NCBI GenBank assembly: GCA_017631435.1
Contig: JAGBTG010000009.1
Span: 1-32,451, forward strand
Source of the DNA: Bacteroidales bacterium
GTDB taxonomy: Bacteria > Bacteroidota > Bacteroidia > Bacteroidales > UBA932
Length of the DNA stretch: 32,451 nucleotides
Direction: 5' to 3'
Below are positions 16,771-23,449 of this stretch, one piece after another (within the stretch, counting starts at the first letter, position 1; each line of letters begins with the position of its first letter). A model generated the notes under the pieces. It was not told the origin of the DNA. It made no database searches and saw nothing but the letters and a program-made list of their open reading frames with translations. Position numbers and translations under genes: made by a program.

Positions 16771-17286
16771 ATGGGGATTAAGGTTAATCAGATTACAGAA
16801 TTTTCAAAAGGAGTGTATGAGAGCATTTTAGACTTTCCCACAAAGGACGTTCTAAAAACATTGGTAAGCAGACAATATAATTATATTTGGTGTCTTAGTT
16901 ATGAAGAAGATAAACATAATTGGTGCTCAATCTACAAAAAATTATATGGAATTCCTATAGAAAAAGTTCTAATTAGAAATGTGAAATTTGAATATATTGT
17001 AGAAACATCACAATTTATAGAATTAATACCATATATAACAGGAGGGGTTCATATCATACAAATGAATAAGATTCCGCCTTATTATTTAAGAGGCGCAATG
17101 GATAATTTGAATTATAGGACCAAATATAATCTGCTTAGAAAGGAAACTGATTTCCTTTTTGAATTAGATTTACCTCCAAGTCCTGATTACACACCTCTTA
17201 TAAGTCCATATAGAAAATTCCTAGAAGATTCTATTGCGCTTATAAACAAAAACAACCAATCAGAAGCTCGAACTGAGGAAATGTAA
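16771..17286 (+). CDS. Hypothetical protein, AT-rich, possible orphan immunity gene or frameshifted gene
   Basis: 171 aa, not recognised. It has no signal peptide or membrane segment and is probably cytoplasmic. It is aromatic-rich (YNYIWCLSYEEDKHNW near residue 36) and ends in a polar tail (NQSEARTEEM). Base composition is much more AT-rich than the neighbouring core genes. A second frame is open immediately across its end (17246-17449) and encodes plausible protein sequence, so the gene may be frameshifted near the A-rich stretch at 17244-17256. It lies in a patch that also holds an RHS-repeat remnant, and isolated small genes of this kind there are often toxin-immunity genes. That is inference from context only. 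Confidence 0.6.
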   Translation: MGIKVNQITEFSKGVYESILDFPTKDVLKTLVSRQYNYIWCLSYEEDKHNWCSIYKKLYGIPIEKVLIRNVKFEYIVETSQFIELIPYITGGVHIIQMNKIPPYYLRGAMDNLNYRTKYNLLRKETDFLFELDLPPSPDYTPLISPYRKFLEDSIALINKNNQSEARTEEM

Positions 17287-17449
17287 ACTAACCTTAAAAG
17301 AAATTTCTATATACTCGGTAAAAGGCCTAAGGTTAAAAAGAGAATTTCATCAAATATATTCGCTTGATGGATCCGTTATCACAGATACCCTGGGATGTGA
17401 ATTTAATTATAGATTCAATTATCCGATATATTACAAATTTTGTAAGTAG
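17246..17449 (+). pseudogene. Open frame continuing past the 171-aa gene, likely C-terminal remnant
   Basis: About 67 codons open in another frame, overlapping the last codons of the preceding gene and ending TAG at 17447-17449. No good start codon. The residues look like real protein, e.g. LELRKCKLTLKEISIYS and EFHQIYSLDGSVITDTLG. It could be the original C-terminus of the 171-aa protein after a one- or two-base change, or the remnant of a separate gene. No family recognised. Confidence 0.35.
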
Positions 17450-17538
17450 CTAGGTGTTGAAATGGTGTATTCTGCTCATTATTAAATATTCTTCTTATTA
17501 TATAGATATGAGTATTATTAACTCCAAACATATAGAGC

Positions 17539-17718
17539 AAAAACAAATCACATAGGGGGACCTCATTCGACGGTTGCGAGTTATTGCGAAGCAATGACGT
17601 AATAAGGCATCATCAGATGCCCGGCGGAGGCCGTGTGAAACGGAAGGCCGGGAGCCGCACCTGCGTGAGCAGTAGATAAAAGAGGAAACTGTGTCGTCCC
17701 CCGAAGTGATTTGTTTTT
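17539..17718. repeat. 180-bp element with 23-bp terminal inverted repeats and several internal hairpins
   Basis: The ends AAAAACAAATCAC-ATA-GGGGGAC (17539-17561) and the reverse complement of 17696-17718 match at 21 of 23 positions. Inside, a nested CCTC/GAGG pair encloses a row of clean hairpins: GTTATTGC-GAA-GCAATGAC (one G.U), GGCATC-ATCA-GATGCC, CCGGC...CCGT-GTGAA-ACGG...GCCGG and CTGC-GTGA-GCAG, a GNRA loop. The interior is clearly richer in GC than the AT-rich flanks. No ORF is evident. It could be a structured RNA or a MITE-like element. I could not match it to a known RNA family or to a group II intron domain V. Confidence 0.6.
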
Positions 17719-17719
17719 T
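17693..17719 (+). repeat. Direct repeat copy 1 (TGTCGTCCCCCGAAGTGATT...)
   Basis: The right arm of the 180-bp element plus TGTC. It recurs almost unchanged at 18572-18598, so the two copies flank the RHS remnant and the 205-aa gene. Confidence 0.75.
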
Positions 17720-17725
17720 ATTTAG

Positions 17726-17857
17726 ATAGTTTTTCAGAAAAGGAGGGAACTGGGAAATTTCTGTCGGGAAGAGAATGACAAAGGCATTAGCAATATAAAA
17801 TACAATTTGTTAAATTTGCCTGAGGAGGTAACCTTTACCAACGGTAACATTCCATAA
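17726..17857 (+). pseudogene. RHS/YD-repeat core remnant
   Basis: A frame open from 17726 to the TAA at 17855-17857, without a start codon, whose end reads NDKGISNIKYNLLNLPEEV followed by TFTNGN. The K-G-I-x-x-I-x-Y-N-x-L-N-L-P-x-x-V-x-F-x-N-G-N pattern is the conserved core repeat found just before the variable toxin tip in Bacteroidetes RHS proteins. Only about one repeat remains, so this is a fragment, not a gene. It starts a few bases after the direct repeat and lies just upstream of the 205-aa gene, as expected for a displaced RHS tip cassette. Confidence 0.65.
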
Positions 17858-17905
17858 AACTAGAGAATATTATACGTAGACTGACTAATCATCCGGAAAG
17901 AACAT

Positions 17906-18523
17906 ATGATTACTATAAAAAGAAATAAATTGATGCTTAGTATTGTTTTGTTGATTCTTTCAATACTGATAATCCGAGTGTTAACAGATCTATTCCCATA
18001 TAACTCAACGGAGCATATGATTCGTAAAGGTATATCATGGAACCATGAAGTGTATATTCAAGTGACTTGTTCTGAATATTGTGAGGATACATTGGATTTA
18101 ATTATTTCAACACTAGGCCTTTTTGATAAAATTTGCGATGATAAGTCGCTTAATCCAAATAAAATTAGAGTGCATAATCAATTCATTAAGAAGTTAGAAG
18201 ATTGCATATCTAATGACAAGTCTATAAATATATCTTCTAGGCTATTTGACGAACTTAAAGAAGATCGTATATACCGATTTAATATTGATAAAGAACTACA
18301 AGAAGAATTCAGTAAAAATGGATATCAATATTATATTGAGGAAGGGTGGATTAAGGGATACAAATGGCCAAGAGATTTAGATGTTGGAACTATTCCAATT
18401 GCTGGGGATAAAGAAAAGCTGCATTTATTGAATAATCTTATCTATTTCTTCCAGAAAGAACATTTTAGAATTTATTTTATGGAGCTTAGCGATGATAACT
18501 GTTGGGGGTATCAGATATATTAA
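17906..18523 (+). CDS. Hypothetical membrane-anchored protein, candidate orphan immunity protein
   Basis: 205 aa, not recognised. Residues about 9-30 (LMLSIVLLILSILIIRVL) form one hydrophobic segment after a positively charged start, so it is probably a signal anchor with the rest outside the cytoplasm. The remainder is soluble, rich in Asp/Lys/Ile, with three to four Cys (ECCED-like SEYCED and KICDD) and a Trp-containing segment, EEGWIKGYKWPRD. It is AT-rich like the 171-aa gene. It follows an RHS-core remnant, is flanked by direct repeats, and has its own terminator. An immunity protein for a lost RHS toxin is the reading I favour, at low confidence. Confidence 0.62.
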   Translation: MITIKRNKLMLSIVLLILSILIIRVLTDLFPYNSTEHMIRKGISWNHEVYIQVTCSEYCEDTLDLIISTLGLFDKICDDKSLNPNKIRVHNQFIKKLEDCISNDKSINISSRLFDELKEDRIYRFNIDKELQEEFSKNGYQYYIEEGWIKGYKWPRDLDVGTIPIAGDKEKLHLLNNLIYFFQKEHFRIYFMELSDDNCWGYQIY

Positions 18524-18530
18524 GTCATTT

Positions 18531-18562
18531 AAGGGTTACAGATTATTATGTAGCCCTTTTTA
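18531..18562 (+). terminator. Intrinsic terminator of the 205-aa gene
   Basis: AAGGGTTAC, 10-nt loop, GTAGCCCTT, then T run. Nine pairs including one G.U, starting 7 nt after the stop codon. Confidence 0.82.
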
Positions 18563-18571
18563 ATCTTATAA

Positions 18572-18598
18572 TGTCGTCCCCCGAAGTGGTTTGTTTTT
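18572..18598 (+). repeat. Direct repeat copy 2, at the 3' end of lplA
   Basis: TGTCGTCCCCCGAAGTGGTT plus TGTTTTTAT, differing from copy 1 at essentially one base up to the T run. It abuts and slightly overlaps the lplA stop codon (18597-18599). There is no 180-bp interior here, only this arm. Confidence 0.75.
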
Positions 18599-19610
18599 AT
18601 TCAAAAAACATTCCCACAAGCTCCTCTACAGAGATATTGTTGAAGTAAGATGCTGTAGGGATCCCTTCAAGTACATTACTTATAGTTTCAATGGTGTGGG
18701 GGGTGCCAATGAGCTTTTGGCAGAACTCCTCAGTTGGAAGGGTGAAGAAGTAGTCTCCCATTATCTTCAGTTCTGTGATTGTCCCTTTGGATACAGTCAT
18801 GAACAGTTCAACTATGCCGCCGGTGAGTTTGGCGGTTTTGCTGAAGCTGTAGGCAGGGGAGGAGCCGAAGTTCCAGCTCTCCTGGGAGTATTTTTCCTGG
18901 CATAGGGTATCTATGGCCTTTATGTCTGCCTCTGTAAGTGTGTATGGCTTAATCTCGGGGTGCCGGCTGCAGATGTACTGTTCCAGGTAGCTCCAGAAGG
19001 ATGCTATGTCGGTTATTGGGGTAACGTCTGCCGGGAATTCGTCGGGAAGATGCTCCGAGATATTGGTTACTCTGCTGCGGTTGCTCTGTACAGCTTTTCC
19101 TATGAATTTCTCCGGACGGGATTTCAGGGCTGCTGCCAGGTTGCCCATTGAGGCGTTGAAGAGCAGGGTGCCGTGCTGCAGGATGCGGTTGTTGTGGATA
19201 CATACTGCGTTGCCGGAGAATTTGCGGCCGTCTATGAGTAGGTCGTTTCTCCCCTCAAGATATGCCTTTATCCCAATGTTGTTAAGGGCCTCTATTATTG
19301 GCTGGGTGAAACGGCGGAACATTGCACTGGCATCTTCGCCGGGGATTCTGGCTTCAATGAATGTGAAGTTGAGGTTGCCAAGGTCATGAAATACTGCACC
19401 GCCACCGGTGAGTCTCCTCACTACCTTTATGCCGTTCTCCTTTACATAATTGATGTCTACCTCTGCCAGGGTATTCTGGTATCTTCCTACAATTATTGAG
19501 TCCCCGTTTCTCCAAAGGCGGAAGATTGGCTGCTGGAACTCTTTAAGAAGGTACTCTTCTAAGGCAAGGTTCCAATAAGGGTCAGTACAATGGTGACTTA
19601 CGTAAAGCAT
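18597..19610 (-). CDS. lplA: Lipoate-protein ligase A
   Basis: Attaches exogenous lipoate (or octanoate) through lipoyl-AMP to E2 or GcvH proteins. It is 337 aa. The large N-terminal catalytic domain contains NLALEEYL, the RRLTGGGAVFHDLGNLNFTF signature and the lysine in GRKFSGNA that contacts lipoyl-AMP. A C-terminal accessory domain (about 245-337) is present, so this is the full-length type. The start is one nucleotide beyond the PAP2 stop, making it the last gene of hpt-adk-obgE-PAP2-lplA. Its 3' end touches a repeat that also occurs beside the RHS remnant, which marks the edge of the accessory patch. Confidence 0.93.
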   Translation of the reverse strand: MLYVSHHCTDPYWNLALEEYLLKEFQQPIFRLWRNGDSIIVGRYQNTLAEVDINYVKENGIKVVRRLTGGGAVFHDLGNLNFTFIEARIPGEDASAMFRRFTQPIIEALNNIGIKAYLEGRNDLLIDGRKFSGNAVCIHNNRILQHGTLLFNASMGNLAAALKSRPEKFIGKAVQSNRSRVTNISEHLPDEFPADVTPITDIASFWSYLEQYICSRHPEIKPYTLTEADIKAIDTLCQEKYSQESWNFGSSPAYSFSKTAKLTGGIVELFMTVSKGTITELKIMGDYFFTLPTEEFCQKLIGTPHTIETISNVLEGIPTASYFNNISVEELVGMFFE

Positions 19611-19611
19611 T

Positions 19612-20178
19612 TTATGACAAGTTGTATTTTTTTGCTATGGCTCTGTATGCCAGAAGTACAAGATATCCTATGAGTATTCCAAAAAGTGCCCCGCACACCA
19701 CATCTCCAGGGAAATGTTTTCCAACATACACTCTGCTGTAGGCAACAGCAACAGACCATATGAAGATAAACCATGTATACCACTTCTTCCTTATGAGGGC
19801 TACAGAAATTGTTGCAAACCCAAAGAAGTTTGCTGCATGGGTGGATACAAAGCCGTATCTGCCACCTTTGCCCTCAAGCAGGCGTACCGCTTCCTGGATG
19901 TATGGATCCCACCCCGGGCGGTATCTTTCAAGGGTATTCTTGATTGCATGTACAGAGAGCCAGTCTGTAAGGGCGAAAGTAACAAGTACAGCCGCCGTCA
20001 TTACAGCGGCCGACTTTACATCTCTCTTTCTGAAGAACATATAAAGGACGGCTGCGTAGATTGGAATTCCGCTCCATTTTGCGGAGATGAATACCATTAT
20101 GTGGTCTACTATGGGGTTGTGGAACCCGTTGATTGCAAGGAGTATCTCCCTGTCCAATTGGATCAGCCAGTCTAGCAT
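19612..20178 (-). CDS. PAP2-family membrane phosphatase
   Basis: Integral membrane phosphatase for a lipid (pyro)phosphate: undecaprenyl-PP, phosphatidylglycerophosphate or lipid A are possible substrates. It is 188 aa with about five hydrophobic segments. PAP2 motifs: C1 KX6RP (Lys80-Pro88), C2 with S-T-H at 112-114 in place of PSGH, and C3 SRVYVGKHFPGD with catalytic His155 and Asp159. It sits 3 nt after obgE and 1 nt before lplA. The substrate cannot be fixed from sequence. Confidence 0.88.
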   Translation of the reverse strand: MLDWLIQLDREILLAINGFHNPIVDHIMVFISAKWSGIPIYAAVLYMFFRKRDVKSAAVMTAAVLVTFALTDWLSVHAIKNTLERYRPGWDPYIQEAVRLLEGKGGRYGFVSTHAANFFGFATISVALIRKKWYTWFIFIWSVAVAYSRVYVGKHFPGDVVCGALFGILIGYLVLLAYRAIAKKYNLS

Positions 20179-20181
20179 ATG

Positions 20182-21180
20182 TTAAATCTCTTCGTTCAGT
20201 GTTTTCCAGATAAGGTCCTTAAGCTCCTTTATACCCTCATTTGCTGCAGATGAAATGAAGATTGTAGGGATCTTCCTTGGAAGGTGAGGTTTTATCTCAC
20301 GTTTGAGCTCATCATCAAGCATATCTGATTTTGAAACTGCAAGAATTCTCTGTTTGTCCAAAAGCTCAGGATTGAACTTCTTGAGCTCCTTAAGGAGAAT
20401 CTTGTACTCTGCCAGGATATCCTTGCTGTCTGCAGGAACAAGGAACAGAAGCACCGAGTTACGCTCAATGTGTCTGAGGAACCTGTGTCCAAGACCTTTA
20501 CCCTCACTTGCACCCTCAATGATACCCGGAATGTCTGCCATTACAAACGATTTGTCGTCGTAGTAGTTGACAATTCCAACACTTGGCTCAAGGGTAGTAA
20601 ATGCGTAGTCTGCAACTTTAGGGCGTGCTGCTGATACTGTAGAAAGAAGGGTTGATTTTCCTGCGTTAGGGAATCCAACCAATCCTACATCTGCAAGTAT
20701 CTTAAGCTCAAGGATAAACCAACCCTCTACTCCAAGCTCACCCGGCTGGGCATAGCGTGGGGTCTGGTTGGTTGAGGTCTTGAAGTTAGCATTTCCCAAA
20801 CCTCCTCTACCGCCTTTTACAATGATTTTTTCCTCGCCGTGCTCTGTAATCTCAAAAAGGATCTCGCCTGTTTCTGCATCTTTGGCTACAGTGCCAAGGG
20901 GAACATCAAGGTAGATGTCCTTACCGTTGCGGCCGTGCCTTAAGCTGCCGCTTCCGCTCTCTCCCTCCTCTGCACGGATGTGCTTCTTGTACTTGAGGTG
21001 GATTAGGGTCCAGAACTGTGAGTTTCCCCTTAGTATAATATGGCCTCCGCGGCCACCGTCACCTCCGTCGGGACCTCCTTTTGGAACATATTTTTCCCTG
21101 TGAAGATGCATTGATCCGTTTCCTCCATTTCCTGAGGCAAGGAACATTTTTACGTAGTCTACGAAGTTTGAGTTTGCCAT
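20182..21180 (-). CDS. obgE: GTPase Obg
   Basis: Essential ribosome-assembly and stress GTPase acting on the 50S subunit. It is 332 aa. The glycine-rich N-terminal Obg domain occupies residues 1 to about 158, with the GGDGGRGGH and [11 protein letters not shown] runs. The G domain contains G1 GFPNAGKST, switch G2, G3 [11 protein letters not shown]4 SKSD and G5 SSAA. There is no C-terminal OCT extension, common for this phylum. It follows adk by 45 nt and precedes the PAP2 gene by 3 nt. Confidence 0.96.
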   Translation of the reverse strand: MANSNFVDYVKMFLASGNGGNGSMHLHREKYVPKGGPDGGDGGRGGHIILRGNSQFWTLIHLKYKKHIRAEEGESGSGSLRHGRNGKDIYLDVPLGTVAKDAETGEILFEITEHGEEKIIVKGGRGGLGNANFKTSTNQTPRYAQPGELGVEGWFILELKILADVGLVGFPNAGKSTLLSTVSAARPKVADYAFTTLEPSVGIVNYYDDKSFVMADIPGIIEGASEGKGLGHRFLRHIERNSVLLFLVPADSKDILAEYKILLKELKKFNPELLDKQRILAVSKSDMLDDELKREIKPHLPRKIPTIFISSAANEGIKELKDLIWKTLNEEI

Positions 21181-21225
21181 ATTGCTATTGTGTTTTTTAT
21201 ATTTGCTCCCGACAGTTTTTTCTTG

Positions 21226-21789
21226 TTACAGGTTCTCCGAAATCTTCTGGAAAATCTCCTCAACGGTGCCAATGCCGCAGATTTCCTGATATTTGCCCTG
21301 TGCAGAGTAGTACTCTATCAGAGGCATTGTCTTGTTGTGGTACAAGTCTATCCTGGTCTGGATGATTGACCTGTCGGTATCATCCTTCCTGTTCTCGATG
21401 GATGCCCTGTGGAGAATTCTCTCAAATACCATTTCGTCGGGAATAACAATTGAGAGTACCTTGTTTACCTCCTGGTTTTTCTCTGCAAGCATCTTGTCGA
21501 GAATCTCAGCCTGAGGGAGGGTTCTTGGGAATCCGTCAAAAATGAAGCCGGCAACATCAGGGTTGTCTGCTATTTCGTTTTTGATCATCTGTACAACAAT
21601 GGAGTCGTCTACAAAGTTTCCATTGTCTATAAGCTGTTTGGCAATTTTGCCAAGTTCAGTTTCTGCTGCAATCTCCTTTCTCAGGAGGTCTCCTGTAGAA
21701 ACATGGTGGAAGTTGTACTTCTCAACCATAAGTTTGGCCTGGGTCCCCTTTCCTGCACCTGGGGGGCCGAACAGAAGATAGTATTTCAT
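21226..21789 (-). CDS. adk: Adenylate kinase
   Basis: Interconverts ATP + AMP and 2 ADP. It is 187 aa. The P-loop is GPPGAGKGTQ (residues 8-17). STGDLLR and the conserved GFIFDGFPRTLPQAE follow. The LID is the short type (about RASIENRKDDTD), without the four-Cys zinc site of Gram-positive enzymes, which explains the short length. It lies 40 nt downstream of hpt, forming a purine salvage/energy pair, and leads into obgE. Confidence 0.96.
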   Translation of the reverse strand: MKYYLLFGPPGAGKGTQAKLMVEKYNFHHVSTGDLLRKEIAAETELGKIAKQLIDNGNFVDDSIVVQMIKNEIADNPDVAGFIFDGFPRTLPQAEILDKMLAEKNQEVNKVLSIVIPDEMVFERILHRASIENRKDDTDRSIIQTRIDLYHNKTMPLIEYYSAQGKYQEICGIGTVEEIFQKISENL

Positions 21790-21829
21790 GATTTATATTC
21801 AGTTTTTTGTTATTCTGTTTGTGTTGTGT

Positions 21830-22378
21830 CTACTCCCCGCTTTCGTCCAATACATAAATGTCCTTGTACTGTCTGCCCAGCTGGTTGTAGTCCAATCCGT
21901 AGCCTACAATGAAATCGTTTGGAATCTGCAGGGCAGCGTAGTCGATAGGAATATCCTTTTTGTATGCATCAGGTTTGTATAGAAGAGTACAGATTTTAAT
22001 GTCTGCCGCTCCTGCATCTTTAAGGATCTTGTGTATCTCCTCAATTGTATTGCCTGTTTCCACGATGTCCTCCACTACAACCACAGTCTTGCCTTCTACT
22101 CCTTTGGTAAGGCCTACAATCTGTTTTACCTCTCCGGTAGATTCAGTTCCCTGATATGAAGCAAGCTTTACAAACACAACGTCACTTTTAACCTCAATTT
22201 TTCTCATAAGGTCTGCTGTGAACATGAAAGAGCCGTTCAGAATGCTAAGGAAAATGGGTACATCCACATCCTTGAGGTCTGTGTTTATTTTCTCTGCAAC
22301 TTTTGCTACAGCATTATCAATTTGTGCTGCGGTCATGCAGATTTTGAATTTCTTATCGTGAAGAACAACTGTGCTCAT
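21830..22378 (-). CDS. hpt: Hypoxanthine(-guanine) phosphoribosyltransferase
   Basis: Purine salvage: hypoxanthine or guanine plus PRPP gives IMP or GMP. It is 182 aa. The PRPP-binding loop is VVVVEDIVETGNT near residues 94-106. The N-terminal ILNGSFMF flexible-loop region and the C-terminal FIVGYGLDYNQLGRQ block are diagnostic. It is the first gene of hpt-adk-obgE-PAP2-lplA and is transcribed divergently from purE, a de novo purine gene, across a 76-nt intergenic region with symmetrical -7 boxes. Confidence 0.95.
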   Translation of the reverse strand: MSTVVLHDKKFKICMTAAQIDNAVAKVAEKINTDLKDVDVPIFLSILNGSFMFTADLMRKIEVKSDVVFVKLASYQGTESTGEVKQIVGLTKGVEGKTVVVVEDIVETGNTIEEIHKILKDAGAADIKICTLLYKPDAYKKDIPIDYAALQIPNDFIVGYGLDYNQLGRQYKDIYVLDESGE

Positions 22379-22411
22379 AATGCAATATTTTCCAAAAATT
22401 ACTTCAAACTA

Positions 22412-22432
22412 CAAAAATAATTGTTATTTTTG
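22412..22432. promoter_or_regulatory. Back-to-back divergent promoter boxes for hpt and purE
   Basis: CAAAAATAA-TTG-TTATTTTTG is a perfect 9-bp inverted repeat with a 3-nt centre. Each arm, read outward, is a TATTTTTG (-7) box: one for hpt (minus, 22412-22419) and one for purE (plus, 22425-22432). No clear -33 elements are seen. Confidence 0.65.
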
Positions 22433-22454
22433 ATTTTCGGTAAAAAATAAGCAT

Positions 22455-22967
22455 ATGGAGCCAAAAGTAAGTATTATAATGGGCAGCACTTCAGATATGA
22501 AGGTTATGGATCAGGCTGCCAAATTCCTTGAGGAGATGGAAATCCCATTTGAGATCAACGCATTGTCTGCTCACCGTGTTCCCGACATGGTTCATGAGTT
22601 TGCAATGAATGCACATAAGAGAGGTGTGAAGGTAATCATTGCCGGAGCAGGTGGAGCAGCCCATCTTCCAGGTGTGATTGCAGCATCAACCCCGCTGCCT
22701 GTAATTGGTGTTCCAATCAAGTCTTCAAACTCTATAGACGGTTGGGATTCAATCCTTTCAATTCTTCAGATGCCTTCCGGTATTCCTGTTGCAACAATGG
22801 CTTTGGACGGTGCAAAGAACGCAGCCATCCTTGCAGTGCAGATTCTTGCATGTGCAGATGCTGACCTGTTTGCCAAGTTTGAGAAGTTCAAGGCAGACCT
22901 TGCAAGCAAGATTGCAAAGGCTAATGAGGAATTGGCACAGATTAAGGAGTACAAGTTTAAGGTGTGA
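22455..22967 (+). CDS. purE: N5-carboxyaminoimidazole ribonucleotide mutase (class I PurE)
   Basis: De novo purine synthesis, converting N5-CAIR to CAIR. It is 170 aa, the class I length. Signature segments: MGSTSDMKVM at the phosphate-binding loop, ALSAHRVPD (catalytic His), GAGGAAHLPGV, and the GVPIKSSNSIDGWDS loop. It is transcribed alone; purK is not adjacent. A promoter box is shared back to back with hpt, and a strong terminator lies 24 nt after its stop. Confidence 0.96.
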   Translation: MEPKVSIIMGSTSDMKVMDQAAKFLEEMEIPFEINALSAHRVPDMVHEFAMNAHKRGVKVIIAGAGGAAHLPGVIAASTPLPVIGVPIKSSNSIDGWDSILSILQMPSGIPVATMALDGAKNAAILAVQILACADADLFAKFEKFKADLASKIAKANEELAQIKEYKFKV

Positions 22968-22991
22968 ATCTGTTGACTTGCATTTTCGGAT

Positions 22992-23021
22992 AATGGAGGC
23001 CTGCGGGTCTCCATTTTTTTT
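22992..23021 (+). terminator. Intrinsic terminator of purE
   Basis: AATGGAGGCC, short loop, GGGTCTCCATT with one G.U pair, then eight T. Confidence 0.88.
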
Positions 23022-23023
23022 GT

Positions 23024-23055
23024 TTTGTCCTGGATGTGTGGAGCTTTCCGGGACA
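23024..23055 (+). repeat. 32-bp hairpin repeat, copy A
   Basis: Begins TTTGTCCTGG and ends TTTCCGGGACA. Same length and layout as copies B (23229-23260) and C (23333-23364). The ends pair (GTCC.GG / CCGGGAC). Confidence 0.6.
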
Positions 23056-23068
23056 TTTTCCTACTGAC

Positions 23069-23221
23069 GAGAAATACATCCACGTTTGGGCGGCAGAATG
23101 TGGATGAAATGTTTGTGTCGAGCAAAATATCCACGTTTGAGCGGCAGAATGTGGATGAAATGCTTGTGGCGCGCAAGATATCCACGTTTGAGCGGCACAA
23201 CGTGGATGAAATGTTCGTGCA
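23069..23221 (+). repeat. Three tandem 51-bp repeats, each containing an inverted repeat
   Basis: Units at 23069-23119, 23120-23170 and 23171-23221. Adjacent units are about 84-88% identical by eye (six and eight differences). Each has ATCCACGTTTG...GTGGATGAAATG, giving an ATCCAC/GTGGAT stem. In unit 3 the stem is a perfect 9 bp, ATCCACGTT / AACGTGGAT. The period is 17 codons, so frames stay open on both strands, but no ORF here looks like a protein. Not a CRISPR: there are only three units and whole units, not just a constant part, are conserved. Confidence 0.85.
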
Positions 23222-23228
23222 GGGGATG

Positions 23229-23364
23229 TTTGTCCCGGATGTGAGGCGTTTTCCGGGAAATTTCCCTTCTGCTGCGATAGTTTGTCCCGGTTTTGGTGTC
23301 GAAATGAGGATGTTTTGCTGGTGCAGGGGGTGTTTGTCCCGAAAGTAGTGTGTTTTCCGGGATA
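23229..23364 (+). repeat. Hairpin repeat copies B and C with shared upstream sequence
   Basis: Copy B (23229-23260, TTTGTCCCGGATGTG...TTTTCCGGGAAA) and copy C (23333-23364, TTTGTCCCGAAAGTA...TTTTCCGGGATA). Both are preceded by GTGCAGGGGRTG, so the repeat is really about 44 bp. A partial copy of the first ten bases (TTTGTCCCGG) lies between them at 23281. With copy A and the 51-bp units this fills most of the 482-nt gap between purE and the next gene. Nothing else is seen there apart from the next gene's promoter. Confidence 0.6.
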
Positions 23365-23422
23365 AAGTGCAGTGAAGCAATAAATTGTGATGGAATTTGC
23401 TTTAACGGAAGGGGATTTTTTG

Positions 23423-23430
23423 TAGCTTTG
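23423..23430 (+). promoter_or_regulatory. Promoter -7 box (TAGCTTTG) of the HHH-domain gene
   Basis: Exact TAnnTTTG match 19 nt before the ATG. A TTTG lies 23 nt further upstream, slightly too far for the consensus. Confidence 0.6.
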
Positions 23431-23449
23431 TGGTATAAGTGGATGGGAT

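Noticed and set aside
17539-17718. Group II intron remnant or tRNA
   Set aside because: No domain V-like stem with conserved AGC/GAAA features, no reverse transcriptase, and no tRNA cloverleaf or T-loop.
23069-23221. CRISPR array
   Set aside because: Only three units, with no variable spacers of constant length between invariant repeats, and no cas genes in the window.
23025-23348. 107-codon plus-strand frame through the 51-bp repeats
   Set aside because: Made of the repeats themselves plus Cys/Phe-rich flanks, with no promoter of its own in the right place. I treat it as non-coding but cannot exclude a repeat peptide.
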